Origin: Serpula lacrymans var. lacrymans S7.9
Lineage: Eukaryota; Basidiomycota; Agaricomycetes; Boletales; Serpulaceae
DNA: 64,000 bases
NCBI RefSeq assembly: GCF_000218685.1
Contig: NW_006763297.1
Span: forward strand, 1,826,249 to 1,890,248
Reading direction: 5' to 3'
The position numbers and the translations under genes are program-made. Under the pieces are notes generated by a model that saw only the letters and a list, made by a program, of their open reading frames with translations, did not search any database and was not told the DNA's origin. Shown piece by piece: positions 1 through 13,026 of the stretch; position 1 is the first letter of the stretch, and every line of letters starts with the position of its first letter.

Positions 1-1822
1 AGACCAACGATAATCTAGGTGTGTCCATAACGGTGCTTTCTCCTCGACTCTTCCATCTTAGTCTCATGGCTCGCGCAAGGTCGTCAGCGCCTACAACAGC
101 GTCAATCGGAGACCGGCAAACGAGCGGTAACAGGGCAAGTCTTTTGTTCATTAGCCTTTGTACGCTGGAAGATCTATGGCTTAGCGATTAACGTTCTGCA
201 CAGCCTTACACGTCTGCCGAAATACACGACTCTACAAAATAGATTCGTCGTGATCGCACATGCTTTCATCGTAACCAAAAGACATACAACGAACAATGAA
301 CGGAGTTTTGTGTCCATCGATCCTCGTTAACGTGGTCCGGTACCTAGTATCTGGACCAGGAGACAATGTATCACCGACGAGCTCGAAGTCTTTAGCATGA
401 TCGCGATTTCATTTGACGGTTATTTCATAGATAAGCTAACAGGTGCAGGACGTTCCCCTACAGCAATCAGACATGAAATTATCCACGACGTACCATGCTG
501 GACAAGTGCTTCAGTTGGAATGCTTGTATGCCGCTTTCTCGCACCTTTCGAGCATTCACAAATGTAAGTTGTAAGTCGAATGACAGAGGTCGGACCGGCT
601 CCAGAAACACCCTTGAGTGCGTATATTAACTGAATATGGAACTTGGCCTCGTGTCAATGGAGGATACCGGGATCTCAGATGTCTACTTGTCCATCCTTGT
701 CTGCGGTGCAGCTCATTGCACCCGTCGGCGAATTCCTCTGGCACGCCTCAAATCAATATATGTATCCTTTCAGTAGTCGTGTTGAGAGATTTGTCAAGGA
801 CCCTTCTGTGAGAGCTGTGAAATAACGGATATCACACAAGGGAGAAACACGAAGCAATTCTCATAACGGGGGACATACACGTTGCCGCCGCTCCTCGCGG
901 TCAGAGTTCTCTAGATCAGTACTGTCTGGATGTATGATTTGATATGCAGCTAAGGTATTAGGATAGAGTATACTGTCTCGTGGTATCAACTGCCGGGATT
1001 GCGGCGTGGCCAAACCATTAAATATACACTAGCAAGGTCTAGGTATCTCGCCGAGAACGTATGCGTTTTCCATGCTGCACGGAAGGACCCCGCCTATTAG
1101 GACGGTTATTACAAAAGTCGAACTTCAGAAGGCTAAGAACGCACCCCCGGATCTTTTTCCTCGGTTTCGGTTCGTGCGCAAACTCCTCAAGAGGTTGGTT
1201 TTGCCTGTACTTTTCCATGCACCACATTATATATCTGTTTTCCCGTCTCAACTGCTGACACAAACACAATACACTTGCTCAGAAGGTAGGCGACTTACCT
1301 ACGGTCTCGCACCGACACCCCAGATTTACGAAGATCCAACCCCGAAGTTTTCCATAATGCATCCCAGTTATCAACTGATAGCTTAGTTTCACATGAACGC
1401 CCGATTGCTTTTAGGAACTCCTGAGGCGTGGTGATAGTGCCTGTGAAGACATGGGCGAATTAGGTCAGGAGTGAACGACGACGAGAACGGCAACAATGAC
1501 AAGACTCGCCATTGGTTGGTGGGACTAAGCGAAGAGCAGCCCTGTTCTGAAATGACCTTGCGAAGGCTGGTGATAGACGTGCTAATGAGGATTTCAAGCA
1601 AAAAGACATAACGTGCGGGTTGCAGGTGGAGAATTCAAGTTTTTGGCGAGTGGTTATGGATCACGTGACCTCATAAATGGTGAAATTAACTTCAGGTGCA
1701 AATGCTCTGTCGTCCTACAGCATACAGCATTCATGCAAGATAAATTTACAACAGCCAAGTGAAAACAATACAGAGGTCATAAGCGAAATGAATCATCACA
1801 TACCCTACCATGTAAGGTAGAG
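1..1822. other. no recognisable gene
   Basis: Only short open frames (up to about 100 codons) occur here, none with a recognisable domain or a convincing chain of exons. I see no repeat array, tRNA or transposon ends. The right end is the 3' flank of MON1. Part of an unrecognised gene may enter from the left edge, but nothing supports a specific call. Confidence 0.5.
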
Positions 1823-4330
1823 TCAAAAGACCGGAGCATCTCTCAAAAACAGGCGCCCTTCTTCCTTCTTAATCCATCTTACCACAGCGTTTGCAGCACC
1901 GATGACTGCGCTCTTCGGAATACGAGGAGACAATGCAATATACAGCTCGAAGGGCTGCGTAATCTGCCGGCGAAATTAACAAGTTCAGCAAAAATTACAT
2001 ACAGCATCAGCTTGATTGGCTTACCCAGCCCATGACACTCTCGTTCTCTGTCAGTATATACTGCAGCTTGAGAGTTTCTTCCTGCCCAGACTTGGCATGG
2101 ATTGCGTCGTGAAGAGTCTGATACAATGTGACAATCCTACACAGAAATGAGCGCTTGAAGCGAAGAAGTCATGTACCATGCAAAATGATATTACCTCCGC
2201 CTCTCATTAAGGTTGTCATAAGGTTCTTCGAAAAGAGGCACAGTGATCTGGACATGAGGCCTTGACTTATATACAAAATGGCGTAAACCAGGCACTCCCA
2301 GTTCCGATACCGAGTATTCTGTCAATCCGGTATGTACGGCCTTCGAGATGGCGTCAAGAATGCCTTCATTATCAAGTTTCTGAAAACAGTGCAGATGTTA
2401 GAAAACAATACAGCAAGGACTCATCTCGTGAAATACGAACGGCAGTCACTGTGTCGCACCAACCACGGACAGTTTCGAAATCGCCACCGCCACTTATGCA
2501 AACTAGCGAAATTGCCGAATCAGGTTCAGAGGCATTCGGTGCGAGTCTGTCCTTTAGAGCCAACGAACGACGATTAGGACGTGTACCTTCAAAAACCTTA
2601 TGAATACTTGCTTCGTCTCTTCCTTCAACATCGCTCTGGCTACTTCGACCGATTACTTCTGGAGGTACTGCATCACTGGCTCTTCTTAAAAATGAAATGT
2701 AGGCGTTCACAAAGCCCGATGGGTTGAATTTCGGGAGGCACACGGGGATCCACGATGCAGACGCGGGAGAGTTGAATATTGATGGTGAATGAATAGTGTT
2801 CATAAGAATGTGGATGTCTTATTTGTGATAACATGTTGTGTGTAGATCAATGATAGGTTCTCCATGTAAAGGATACAATCAACGTCTACGCACCTGCTGG
2901 ATGGATTGAGTGTTTCTTCGGCCTGACCAGAGTGATAACTCGGCCTTGGGCAGAAAGAATGATGTACAAAATATCCTGCAATAGCCCTGGTAAGTCAAAC
3001 GTGACATATGCAGGTTGAACCTAGAAACGGAACCTTCATCTTCGTTATTGGAATTAAGGACTCTGCCACACGCGTACGCAAAGTTGAGTCCAATCTAAGG
3101 CAGTGGAGGGATGAAGTAGCCATGGCTAGATCAAATTCCATCCGGCTCAGAAGTGAAAAGAGGAAATTCTCTGCACCTAGCTCACCCCATTAGTCACAAG
3201 AAATTATCCATCAATGGGACTAATATTTACCATTAAGGAGACGTCTTAAGTCAAAATTTGTTCGACGTTCGAATATCCGTCTCAGTTGAGCAGCAGTAAC
3301 AACACTGAGTATTTGTAAATGTAAGTATTCGAGATGGGACCTAGTCTTTCTTCGCCAAGTTAGTGATTACATGAATGTCCTGCACAGAACAAGTCGGGAC
3401 ATACAACAGATTCTGGCTCCCCCCACGAAGACGCACATACATAGTAGAGAGGTGACCGTAGTAGAAAGGTGATCCGGAGTTTTCCAGCATTGATACAACG
3501 CAGCTTGTCTGAGTCATCCAGAAAGACTGATATCAGAGCCTGAATGATACCCATTGTGGATGATAGCGTATCTGAATCCTCGCCTTCTGGTCGGCTGAAT
3601 AGAAAAATCACAGTCACAGGGTAATACAACTAACACGAGAGTCATGATAACCATGATACCTTGTGAAGACTGGTTTTCCAGCGTCTGTGAGGACAAAGTA
3701 TTCCCGAGGTGGATAAAAAGAAGCTACTACCACTTGATGACTTTAGATGGAGCAAGGATAGACAGAAGTGTCGACTTACCTGTCTCTGATGGCTGAACAG
3801 CAATATCGGGTTGTTTGCCTTTCCGCCGCTGAGAAGATACATCTGAGAGAATACATCTAGATTCCCGCCTCGATGATGTACTGGTTAAATTACGGGTGCT
3901 TACTTGAATTTGATCTCTTGCTGCTCAAGGTGCGCCTCAACTGATCCCTCAGGTTCCTCTTCGATTCTTCGTCATCGGCTGTAGTATCTGTATGACCGAC
4001 CGCGATAGCCTCTTCGCCGTTTATGGTGTCCACCTCGGCGTCTGTGTCCTGTACAAGAATTCCTTCACCCATGTCCAAGTTGAATACAGATGACGCCGAA
4101 CTTTCCAACCCTTGACCTGGTATTTGTATGGGTGGAGCCAAACTGGAAGGGCCCGACTGGGAACAATGAACATTGAGATTGGAGACGGAGGGATAAGAGT
4201 GAAGGGCAGGCGGAACGACCAGCCTCGAAGGAGACCGCGGAAGAGGTGTGCTGCTGCGAGACGGCGTTCGAGAGCATGGCAGTGACATTTTTATAGTATT
4301 ATAATAGGCTCGAGGTTCGGATATGAGCAC
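1823..4330 (-). CDS. MON1: vacuolar fusion protein MON1
   Basis: MON1 with CCZ1 forms the guanine-nucleotide exchange factor that activates the Rab7-type GTPase Ypt7 on late endosomes and vacuoles. Spliced minus-strand exons carry family blocks in order. A low-complexity Ser/Pro N-terminus is followed by REYFVLTDAGKPVFT (about 3660-3710) and the longin-like block GIIQALISVFLDDSDKL. Next come LRITFLLRSPLYYVCAS and WIPVCLPKFNPSGFVNAY with downstream acidic/Ser text (2372-2803). The C-terminus is VMGWITQPFELYIA followed by AVVRWIKKEEGRLFLRDAPVF, with the stop at 1823-1825. Introns are about 50-70 nt. Start 4330 is the first Met of the open frame; an in-frame Met about 14 codons downstream is equally possible. 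The gene is divergent from the BTB gene across about 275 bp. The family assignment is firm; exact exon ends between 1990 and 2370 were not all resolved. Confidence 0.9.
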
Positions 4331-4605
4331 GACGACAAGCCTGAGCCTGACCTCACTGTAGAATGCGACAAACTTGCATTCGGATTTGCCGTAAACCTCG
4401 CGGTCTCACTTGAACTGGCACTGACAGCTATTCTCAGGCTCTTTTTACCTTGTAACTTTGCTTAGATCTCGTATTGTTGATACTTCGCAGTAAAAATTGT
4501 CGAGAACAGCAACCCATCCTGCACGAAATTTATTGTCTTTCCCCCGCTCAGTGGACTCGCAGCTAACATTCAGATATTTCAATTTCGCGCATTTGGACGT
4601 CCATT

Positions 4606-5702
4606 GTGGTCATGGTGACTGTGGGGTCTAGGAATACTACATCCGCTAAAACAAATGTGCCGTCTTTGGAGAAAGGAGATCCGTGGTTTGACGATGGCAA
4701 CATTGTCTTGTTAACAGAAGAATCTAAAGTTGCGTTCAAGGTCCATCGTGGCGTGTTAGCCAGACATTCCGAGGTCTTCGAATCGATGTTTGCAATACCA
4801 CAACCAGACGCAGACCTCGAGCTTTACGAAGGATGCCAGGTGGTCCATATGTATGATATACCCACTGAACTATCGGATCTTGTCGTAGCTCTTTACGACG
4901 GGGTGTAAGTCGCGTGCTTTTTTTCGCGCCCACCAACTATACACTGATAATCTCCATTTCTGTCAGTGTTTTTCAAACTCGAAATATTGTAGATTTCTTC
5001 TATCTCGCTGGTATCTTGCGCCTGTCTACGAAGTATTTTATCAGCCATCTTCGCACGAAAGCAATTTTGCACCTCACTCAAACTTGGTGTTATGCACTGG
5101 ATGCCCACGACAGAATGATTCAGCGCGCTCTTCAGTCTCCAATCACCGATGATATCACTTTCCCTTATGCTCACCCTCTCCACGTCCTCAATCTAGCACG
5201 CGAGGTGAATGTACAGATCGTCATCCCATCGGTCCTTTATTACCTGACTTTGTACCCATTGGCCGATATTCTACGTGGGGATCATCCTAAACTGCTATGC
5301 GAGCATCCGTCCAGACCATCTTGCCAGCTGTCTTCTATCGATCTTAAGGACTATACTCTGATGTTCCAACATCGCTGGGACCTGATGCTTCGTTTTGTTC
5401 ACGAATTCTTTGGGGAAAGGTCTGCAGATATGACTTGCCTGAACGGACAAGCTAGTTGTACAAATGGCTTTGCTCGGCATGCAAATCGACTTTCTCGATC
5501 CTGGAGGTCTAGGACCTCTCCGTTGCATTATATGATGCAAGCTACGCAAGAACTGGTCAGCGACGTTAATATCTGCTTCGTATGTCGAAAAATCTTTGAG
5601 CGAGACGCGATCGCTCTCCGTCAAAAAGTGTGGGACGAACTCCCCACCGTTATCGGGTTGCCCACATGGGAGGAGCTAAAAGAGATGGATCTACCAGTCT
5701 GA
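4606..5702 (+). CDS. BTB/POZ domain protein
   Basis: This two-exon gene encodes a predicted protein of 344 residues. The intron 4905-4966 is GT-AG and the frame joins cleanly (exon 1 299 nt, exon 2 736 nt). The N-terminal part has the BTB/POZ signature: DGNIVLLTEESKVAFKVHRG, then LARHSEVFESMF, an acidic stretch and VVHMYDIPTELSDLVVALYD. A helical C-terminal half follows with no BACK/Kelch repeats that I can identify. Many agaricomycete genomes carry large families of such BTB-only proteins, generally thought to act as dimerisation or Cullin3-adaptor-type modules, but the role of this subfamily is not known. A possible zinc-ligand pair (CFVCRKIF) lies near the C-terminus. Stop at 5700-5702. 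It converges with EMC8. Confidence 0.85.
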
Positions 5703-6273
5703 GTACGCCTCCCGCGTTCTTGGGTTTCGAAAACTATTTAAACTGCCGCTATAGTTCCTCAGGAAGCAGGTGTGAGTCGCGTCTAACTCGAATATGAATC
5801 CCTAGAAAGTGAATATTTACTTCAGCTCGTGGAAAGCACTAGTTTCAACTCGAACGACACGCTACAATCCATCGCCTGTCAGTATCCTTCCTTTGACATA
5901 AAAGCACGATCGCAATCACATTTCTATATAGCTAGTACTTGAGTGCACAATTGAATTTCCTGATATTACGAGATGTTACAGCAATTCTTCAATATACGAG
6001 GCTGGTGTGCCCAATCGAGTTCAGTGTCTCCCCTGTGTTGTCCAAAGTCAAATGACTCGTGCACATCGGATATCATACTTGCATATTCCATAGAGTTATT
6101 TTTGTGGTTGGTTTGAACTTTGACAGCCACCTGTTAAGTAATAAAGCAAGCATCTTCCAATGCTAATCGTGCTTGAGCATTGCAACTAACATTTAGTTGG
6201 ATCAAAATTTAAATCTCAGGGCGAAAGCACATGATGCAGTAAAAATACCTGGGGATTCAATATATATGTATAT
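5703..6273. other. 3'-3' intergenic region
   Basis: AT-rich spacer between the convergent BTB and EMC8 genes. No open frame with coding character and no structured repeat was seen. Confidence 0.5.
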
Positions 6274-7070
6274 TCACGTACTTCCGACCAAACAGCTTTT
6301 GTTCCGTAGCCAGTCTACGGTAACATCCTCCAAGTGATCATCGAAATCGCCAAACTTTTGATGAAGTTTGCTATCGCGAACAAGTTGTACAGCTTGGGAT
6401 GGCGAGTCGTCCCTTTCCAGAGTAATCACAGAACCAGCACTGAAAGCAGGTGGTTGAGAAGAGTACCGCCGCCAAGATGATGTTGAGCTTTGCGTCAGGT
6501 AAGGCTGAATGACAATTGTCGTTAGCTGCGTACTGTCTTTAATACATGGACGACCAATGAAGTCTTACAATTAACGCCGGTTCGCCTGAGCCCAATTTCG
6601 TTCCATCAATCTGTGAAAACACGTGAAACTTCAGGGATCCGTGTGATAACGTTAACGATGATGGAGCGTACCACCAAAGCAATGGTTTCTTTGAATGTCT
6701 CTGCAATTTTCCCAGCCACTTTCTCTCCGACGGGTGCCAGAGCTGTATCATCTAACCTGTCGCAAGCTTGGTAATAGCCCACTAGAGTGAGACCTACAGA
6801 TTCTGCATGACCTTTTGCCTATGTCCCAGCAGTGAAACTTAATGTAGATTGGCTAATAAAGATGTGGAGCTTACTCACAAGATCGAGGCCAATTTCCATC
6901 ATAGGACTGAGACTCGTCCAATGATGAAGTAAAGGTATTGTGTCTTCGATCAAAATTTGGCTAGACGACGGCTTTCCCAGCAGAACGCCATTGACAGGCT
7001 GATGAGGATATTTGGCTGCATGAAAGAAAATCTTCAAGTATGCTTGATGAGATATACAGTATGAAACCAT
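6274..7070 (-). CDS. EMC8: ER membrane complex subunit 8/9
   Basis: EMC8/9 is a cytosolic MPN-fold subunit of the ER membrane protein complex, which inserts transmembrane and tail-anchored proteins. Exon 1 (from 7070) reads MVSYCISHQAYLKIFFHAAK and continues with PHQPVNGVLLG, IPLLHHWTSLSPMMEIGLDL, the typical family text. Later exons give HAESVGLTLVGYYQACDR, VGEKVAGKIAETF, IDGTKLGSGEPALI and a C-terminal WLRNKSCLVGST before the stop (6274-6276). Three introns of about 60-70 nt each have GT/AG ends. The product is about 205 residues, normal for EMC8/9. Like other EMC8/9 proteins it lacks the JAMM metal ligands, so it should be a non-catalytic scaffold. The next upstream gene on the plus strand is the GH5-like gene, about 960 bp away. 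Confidence 0.92.
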
Positions 7071-8034
7071 GACCAGTAAGTTATCAAGGAGTCCCGCCAC
7101 CGTCAGACTTGGTATTCGAAACAAACTCTTTAGCGCCACCGCCGCGGCTGTGTCCGGTAAGCACATGTACTTGACTACTCTAAAACGACTGATATTCAGC
7201 GTTGATTGAGTATCTTCATCGTCATGCGATATATGCCACAAAAGGATACTATTAACACTAGTTCTTGATGAGGGCTGTCAAACCGTTGATCTTGAACGGC
7301 CCAGCCGCTCAGCGACAAGCAACTTGGATTCCAACTTTTGTATGGTATCGTTCAGTATGTATCGTATCTAAGTGTGCTAATATGATATCTCTATTAGACG
7401 TATTTGTTCCACTGCGCTACATACAAGTCATGTGTAGCCCAGAAACAGTAACTTGAATATTATAACTTGTTTAGCTGATTTGCCAAGGAATCCTACCTCG
7501 CATCAACCGGCAGTATTCTTCAGAATTTCGCTGTGGGGTATGCAGGATATAGAAGCGATATCTGCCACTTAACTGCGTAAGTAGCGTCTTTGACACTTTC
7601 TTTGACCGGTACAAGTATACCCGGCAGTTATTGAAAGTTGTTGGTGGGGCCATTCACACACAAGCACACACGTTACACTCGAGACGGGGGAGCCAGAGCC
7701 AGACTGTCATCATATATCACGGACCATCGTCGCTTGGGCACATAGGATCAAATCAGAGCTCGAACACGAAGGTCACCTATATGCTGTCGTTATGCTTATT
7801 TTGCAAGTTTGCGCAGGTAAAGGTCACAGGTCGATATACCGATCACAATTTGATTCACTTACATGTACGGCTATTAGACAGCGTGATTTACATATCATAT
7901 AGCCAATACTATGATATCAAGAACCGTCGAGAGTGCAGAACGGCCCGGTACCTGCTATAAAGCAACGAGCATGAGTTGCTAGGAGTATATCCTCTCTAAC
8001 TTTGCACAAGTTTCTTCCATCATTCCAGACTACA
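7071..8034. other. divergent intergenic region
   Basis: Shared upstream region of EMC8 (-) and the secreted hydrolase (+). Several short open frames are present without codon structure or homology that I recognise. The only clear element is a TATA box near its right end. Confidence 0.5.
7956..7962 (+). promoter_or_regulatory. TATA box of the secreted hydrolase gene
   Basis: TATAAAG lies 79 bp upstream of the ATG at 8035, a normal spacing for a TATA-driven, strongly or conditionally expressed fungal gene encoding a secreted protein. Confidence 0.55.
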
Positions 8035-9470
8035 ATGAAACTCACTGGCTCTTTGTCAGCCCTTGCTCTCGCTGCCTTCTCACTGAAGACAGTATCAGCA
8101 GCTAATTCTTTCGCTGGCTCAAACCTTTATTACGCTGCTGGTCTGGATTCTGCCACGCGTGGAACACTGTTAGAGTGAGTGCATCACACACTTCATGCGA
8201 TTTGAGCAGTGTTTAAACCCACATTCTAGTGGTTTACAGAGTGCGGGTATGAAAGTCCTCCGAGTTTGGCTTGACGGGCAATCTACTACACAGAAGGTAG
8301 CGGTCTTCAAAGCTTCAACTTCTCCATTGCATCCATCACTGACTATGCGTACTTTTGTTTATAGGGAACGAACATTGACCCTTTCCCCGATCTTGAACCA
8401 AATGTCATCGGAACCTATAACGACACTGTCCTTGAACGGCTGGATGACTTTATGATTGATGCTCAAGCTCATGGCATCAAGGTTGGTTGTTTTACTTTTT
8501 CTTGTGGCGGCCTACTCATCCCAATTTCAGTTGCTCATCAGTATGCATAGTTTCAATGCTCTGCAAGCTGGAGACGTATACGGCAAGCAGTACGGCACTG
8601 GCTACTTCTATGAGCAAACGCAGCCTCAGCAGCAATTTGATGCTCGTCTTACGCACGTTTTGAATCACAATCACACGACTCTTGGAAAGCCCTGGAGCCA
8701 ACTCTCTGACTATATCTTCGCTTTTGAGGCCGAAAATGAAGCGATGATTGGTCAAGGCCAGACTTATATTCAGGATCACCAACAATGGCAGTGTGACCGA
8801 GCATCCACAATTAAGGGAGTCTTGGGTTCCAACAGCAATGTATGTTTTGTTCCCTCAGATCATGTTTGATTGTGACTTATTTTCATTTGAAGATCCTTGT
8901 CGTCACTGGAGGCGAATCTTGGATGGCAGAATCAGTCCAACCTAATTTCCTTAATTGTAGTTCTCTCGACGTCATCTCCATTCACTCATACGGTACTGGT
9001 GACTTCGCCACCAGCAGCATCCAGACCTACGTTCAGCAAGCTCAGTCAGCTGGGAAGAAGCTTCTCTTCGAAGAATGGTGAGTTGTTATTTTAAAATATA
9101 TGCTGCAGGCGCTTAATTTTCCTTGTAGGGGTGCTTGCTATTTCTCCACCTCGAATAATAACTGTCCCACTGGAAGTGCCCTTGACGCCGACACCCGCAA
9201 CTCGAATATCAAAACTTGGGCTAGCCAAATTGACGCCGCTGGTGTTCCGTGGCTTTACTGGCAAGTCCTTCCCAATGCTGACCCTCATGTAAGTGCACTG
9301 CCCGTTATCACCAATCTCTACATTTCGCTCACTAAAAATGGCCGATACTATAGCAAGATCAGGACTTCGAAGTTGGTCTTAATGATAGTTCGTGGAGCAC
9401 TTTGCAAGCGGCAGCGCAGGCAGCACTCCAAGCTACTGCTGCGTTTGATTACTCGAGCTATCTGCTCTAA
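8035..9470 (+). CDS. secreted glycoside hydrolase, GH5-like (clan GH-A)
   Basis: Seven exons (8035-8174, 8230-8296, 8365-8481, 8531-8839, 8893-9077, 9129-9288, 9354-9470) sum to 1095 nt, giving 364 residues in unbroken frame. The N-terminus MKLTGSLSALALAAFSLK is a signal peptide with likely cleavage after Ala at about residue 21-22. The mature part has the clan GH-A pattern: GMKVLRVWLDG on an early strand, HGIKLLISMHS, FAFEAENEAM with an Asn-Glu pair as candidate acid/base, DVISIHSYG, LLFEEWGACYF with a candidate nucleophile Glu, and PWLYWQVLPN. It resembles fungal GH5 enzymes annotated as mannanases or glucanases, but I cannot place the subfamily, so substrate is open. There is no carbohydrate-binding module. 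Role: extracellular polysaccharide cleavage in wood or litter decay, or wall remodelling (inference). Confidence 0.85.
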
Positions 9471-9770
9471 TTCAGAATGGCTCGCAAAACACTTCTCTCA
9501 TATAATATATTTTGTGAATCAGTACAGCACGAAATTTACTTATATCGGGTTACGGCGTTCTTTTCTCTATCCTTGATATTTTTTTCTGAAGGCTACCTCA
9601 GTAACAAACCCTGAAAATATCTTGCGGTATTGTGGGTTAAGTAAGGTTAAGTATGTACGGTTATGTGTCAGGTTGCCGGTGGGAAATAACTGGGGAAATA
9701 AGATGTTTGCAAGTCTTCGAACTTGCAACCGAACACACGACCGACCTTTTCTTTCAAGTTCGTTCACGTT
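9471..9770. other. intergenic region
   Basis: 300 bp between the hydrolase stop and the EBP start, both plus strand. It presumably holds the 3' end of one and the promoter of the other; no element stands out. Confidence 0.5.
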
Positions 9771-10727
<957 letters not shown>

Positions 10728-11201
10728 GCGTCTTCGATACTAACTCTCCATATAACCAATATCAATACCATTGCAAAATTGCGTAGGGAATCTGAGATGA
10801 ACATAGGAATACCTTTTACTCAGCTATGAAATCTTATAGTTAGTACTCGTCAGAATATATCATATGCATATATTGGCGTATTTGTTCCACTGTATACGGT
10901 GCGCTCAGACAGTATACGTATGCGGTCAAAAAACAAATCAAGAAGCACGGAAAATAGAGTCCAAGGTCCATACTATTGATGAGGAAGCGACACTACGTCG
11001 AAGAATAAGGGAGGCAATACACTAATATGTAAGCCTAACAATGTGGGTACCGAGTCAATATCAAATCAAGCTCGCAAGTCCGTGGGAAGTCCTTGTTCAA
11101 ACTACAAATGCCTCCAAAGAAAGAAAATCCAAGAGGGCCATTATCGAGTGAAAGATGGAGGGAGCAGATAGTCATCACAAGTAATTAATGGATCAGGCAG
11201 C
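10728..11201. other. 3'-3' intergenic region
   Basis: Spacer between the convergent EBP and first KRE9/KNH-like genes. AT-rich, no coding signal recognised. Confidence 0.5.
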
Positions 11202-11720
11202 TCAAAGAGAGGGTGTAGTGATGAACTGGGGGGAAGCATTACCCGAGTCTCCAAAGACTGAATGATAGTGATGAGAATGACATAAATACACAACCCATAA
11301 TGATTTATGACTTACGGACGATAATGTTGTTCATGCGGATCGTAACATTACTGGGGACTGTCACCACAACAGACCCGGTGTTCAGCGGGAAACCGGTTGC
11401 AAGAGGGTGGTCTGCGGACATATAAACCTCTGCGGGGGAGATAACACACAAAATGACTCACGAATGTCCAAGTTTTCACTGTTGTTGAAGTTGTAACCCA
11501 TCAAGATAAGACCAGTAGAGTTAGCTTTCTCGGCAGGCATGTTGCTGGTGTCCCAGGTGACATTTTGAGTGGACCCTGCAGACCAGATGGCAGCGAACTG
11601 AGGGCTCGTGACTTTAGGGCTCCAGACGATGAGCTCGGTAGGGCTAAGAGGAGCTGCTGCTACGAGCGAAGAAGCAGCCAAAATGACAGTTGTAAAAAGG
11701 GTGGCGATAGAGCTGAACAT
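11202..11720 (-). CDS. small secreted KRE9/KNH-like protein, copy 1
   Basis: Three exons (11720-11462, 11411-11316, 11257-11202) total 411 nt and encode 136 residues. A signal peptide (MFSSIATLFTTVILAASSLV) is followed by one compact beta-rich domain: IVWSPKVTSPQF, WSAGSTQNVTWDTSNMP, GLILMGYN, HPLATGFPL, VVVTVPSNVTIRMNNIIVLF and GDSGNASPQF. This is the Ser/Thr-rich, KRE9/KNH1 N-terminal-like domain common in agaricomycete secretomes. Yeast Kre9 takes part in cell-wall beta-1,6-glucan assembly, but these short single-domain forms have no proven function. Several N-glycosylation sequons (NVT, NST, NNS, NAS) are visible. A TATATA motif lies at about 11856-11862, 140 bp upstream. It is a tandem paralog of the next gene. 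Confidence 0.85.
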
Positions 11721-12412
11721 GATTTTGCAAGGGTCGTAAAAACGAAGGAACGAGGTGCTGGTGAGCGAAAAATTTAAGCCTTGAGGCGTCTGACGATTTG
11801 GTCGTTTGTAAAGGAAGGAGAAGGAGACTGATAGAAGATGGAATGAAATGCCAGCAATATATAAAGCAAACACTATTTGCGCTTACTACGCGTGTTGAGT
11901 TGTGTTTGTCCGTCAATCTGCTCATCACCGCGCCCGTATATTGTTCAAAAGGAGATGACACTGCTATGATGTTTCGTAAAATTTCTTGGCCACCATCTAT
12001 ATCTTTTGCAGGTTGAATTTATAGTTTCCCGCGGGAGCTGCATGATGAAAACAAATGTTGTCCAAGGCTACAAAATTGCGGTCAGCTCGCTTTTGGAATC
12101 CTACAAGTTCAGCGACGCCAACAAAAACCAAGAGATTGTTCCATGCGTAATACGTGATCGGGGTGGAGTATCAAATCAACTGAGTATCTATGGTGATGCC
12201 GGAGTGACGGACTTCCTATTTTGGCAAGAGCCGTCGTTCATCGAACGTTTACTTTTTCGCACGTATCCCACCCGCGGATTCATAAAGGGTATCACAGTAG
12301 TACGTAGCATTGTTGGGACACGATAGGACACGATTGCTTATGTTGTTCCAATCCCAGAATTTGACGCGTCATCCTTTGTGCGGCCGTTTGGAATATCTAT
12401 CTACCTAAGAAC
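11721..12412. other. intergenic region between tandem KRE9/KNH-like genes
   Basis: Promoter region of copy 1 and 3' flank of copy 2. An open frame at 12006-12326 (+) has no recognisable similarity and lacks support from splice context. TATA-like sequence at about 11856 belongs to copy 1. Confidence 0.45.
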
Positions 12413-13026
12413 CTAGGTAATAGTAAACGCTGGGCTCTTGTTTCCCGAATCTCCGAATACTGTGGGAGTGAAAATGGCGACAAATAAGATGCGAAAATCC
12501 CATGAACACGACAAATATCACTTACAAACAACGATATAGTCATTTCTAGGAGAAACGTCAGGAGCAGTAATCTGAACAAAACCATCCTCGATATAAAAGT
12601 TCTCTGCAAGAGGGTGTTCTATGATTTTATTTCAATCTCCTAAATCGATTTCTGAGAATCTAATAGATTGCTCACCAATATCAAGATGTTCATCAGACTT
12701 TCCTTTTTCCAAGTAGCCAAGGACCACCTTCCCTTTAGATTTGTTGCCTAGGGGTACGGTACTTGTATCCCTGAAGTAAAATAGTCAAATGCAAAGTGTG
12801 GACCATTATGACAGTAGACTAACCATGTAATGGTGACGGACGAACCAGCGTGCCATATCGTGTCAGCATTAGGGTTAATGACAGAGGGATTATGAACGAT
12901 TCTGGTATCTAGAGAATTAGTAACGGCATGAGTCTCACCTCTTGGTTTAATTGAGGCATCTGTAGAGGTGATCAGTAGCAAAACGCTATATAGAATAGGC
13001 TTTTTGCAAAACGTGCTAGTGTGCAT
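12413..13026 (-). CDS. small secreted KRE9/KNH-like protein, copy 2
   Basis: Four exons (13026-12824, 12770-12676, 12618-12526, 12459-12413) give 438 nt and 145 residues. The N-terminus has a hydrophobic segment (KKPILYSVLLLITSTDAS) acting as signal peptide. The domain then matches copy 1 block for block: IVHNPSVINPNADTIWHAG, SVTITWDTSTVPLGNKSKGK, VVLGYLEKG, LDIEHPLAENF, DGFVQITAPDVSPRNDYIVV and LFGDSGNKSPAFTIT at the end. Intron positions correspond to those of the third copy at 33.5 kb (after ITW, after LDI, before LFGDSGN), and copy 1 has lost the first of these. The orthodox spacing and intact frame argue for a working gene. Function as for copy 1: a cell-surface or wall-associated protein of unknown role. 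Confidence 0.84.

Noticed and set aside
1061..1386. Plus-strand frames near the left end
   Set aside because: No domain, no supporting exon structure; overlapping frames on both strands are equally long.
6539..6751. Minus-strand frame MIQLWHPSERK...
   Set aside because: Out-of-phase reading across an EMC8 exon and intron.
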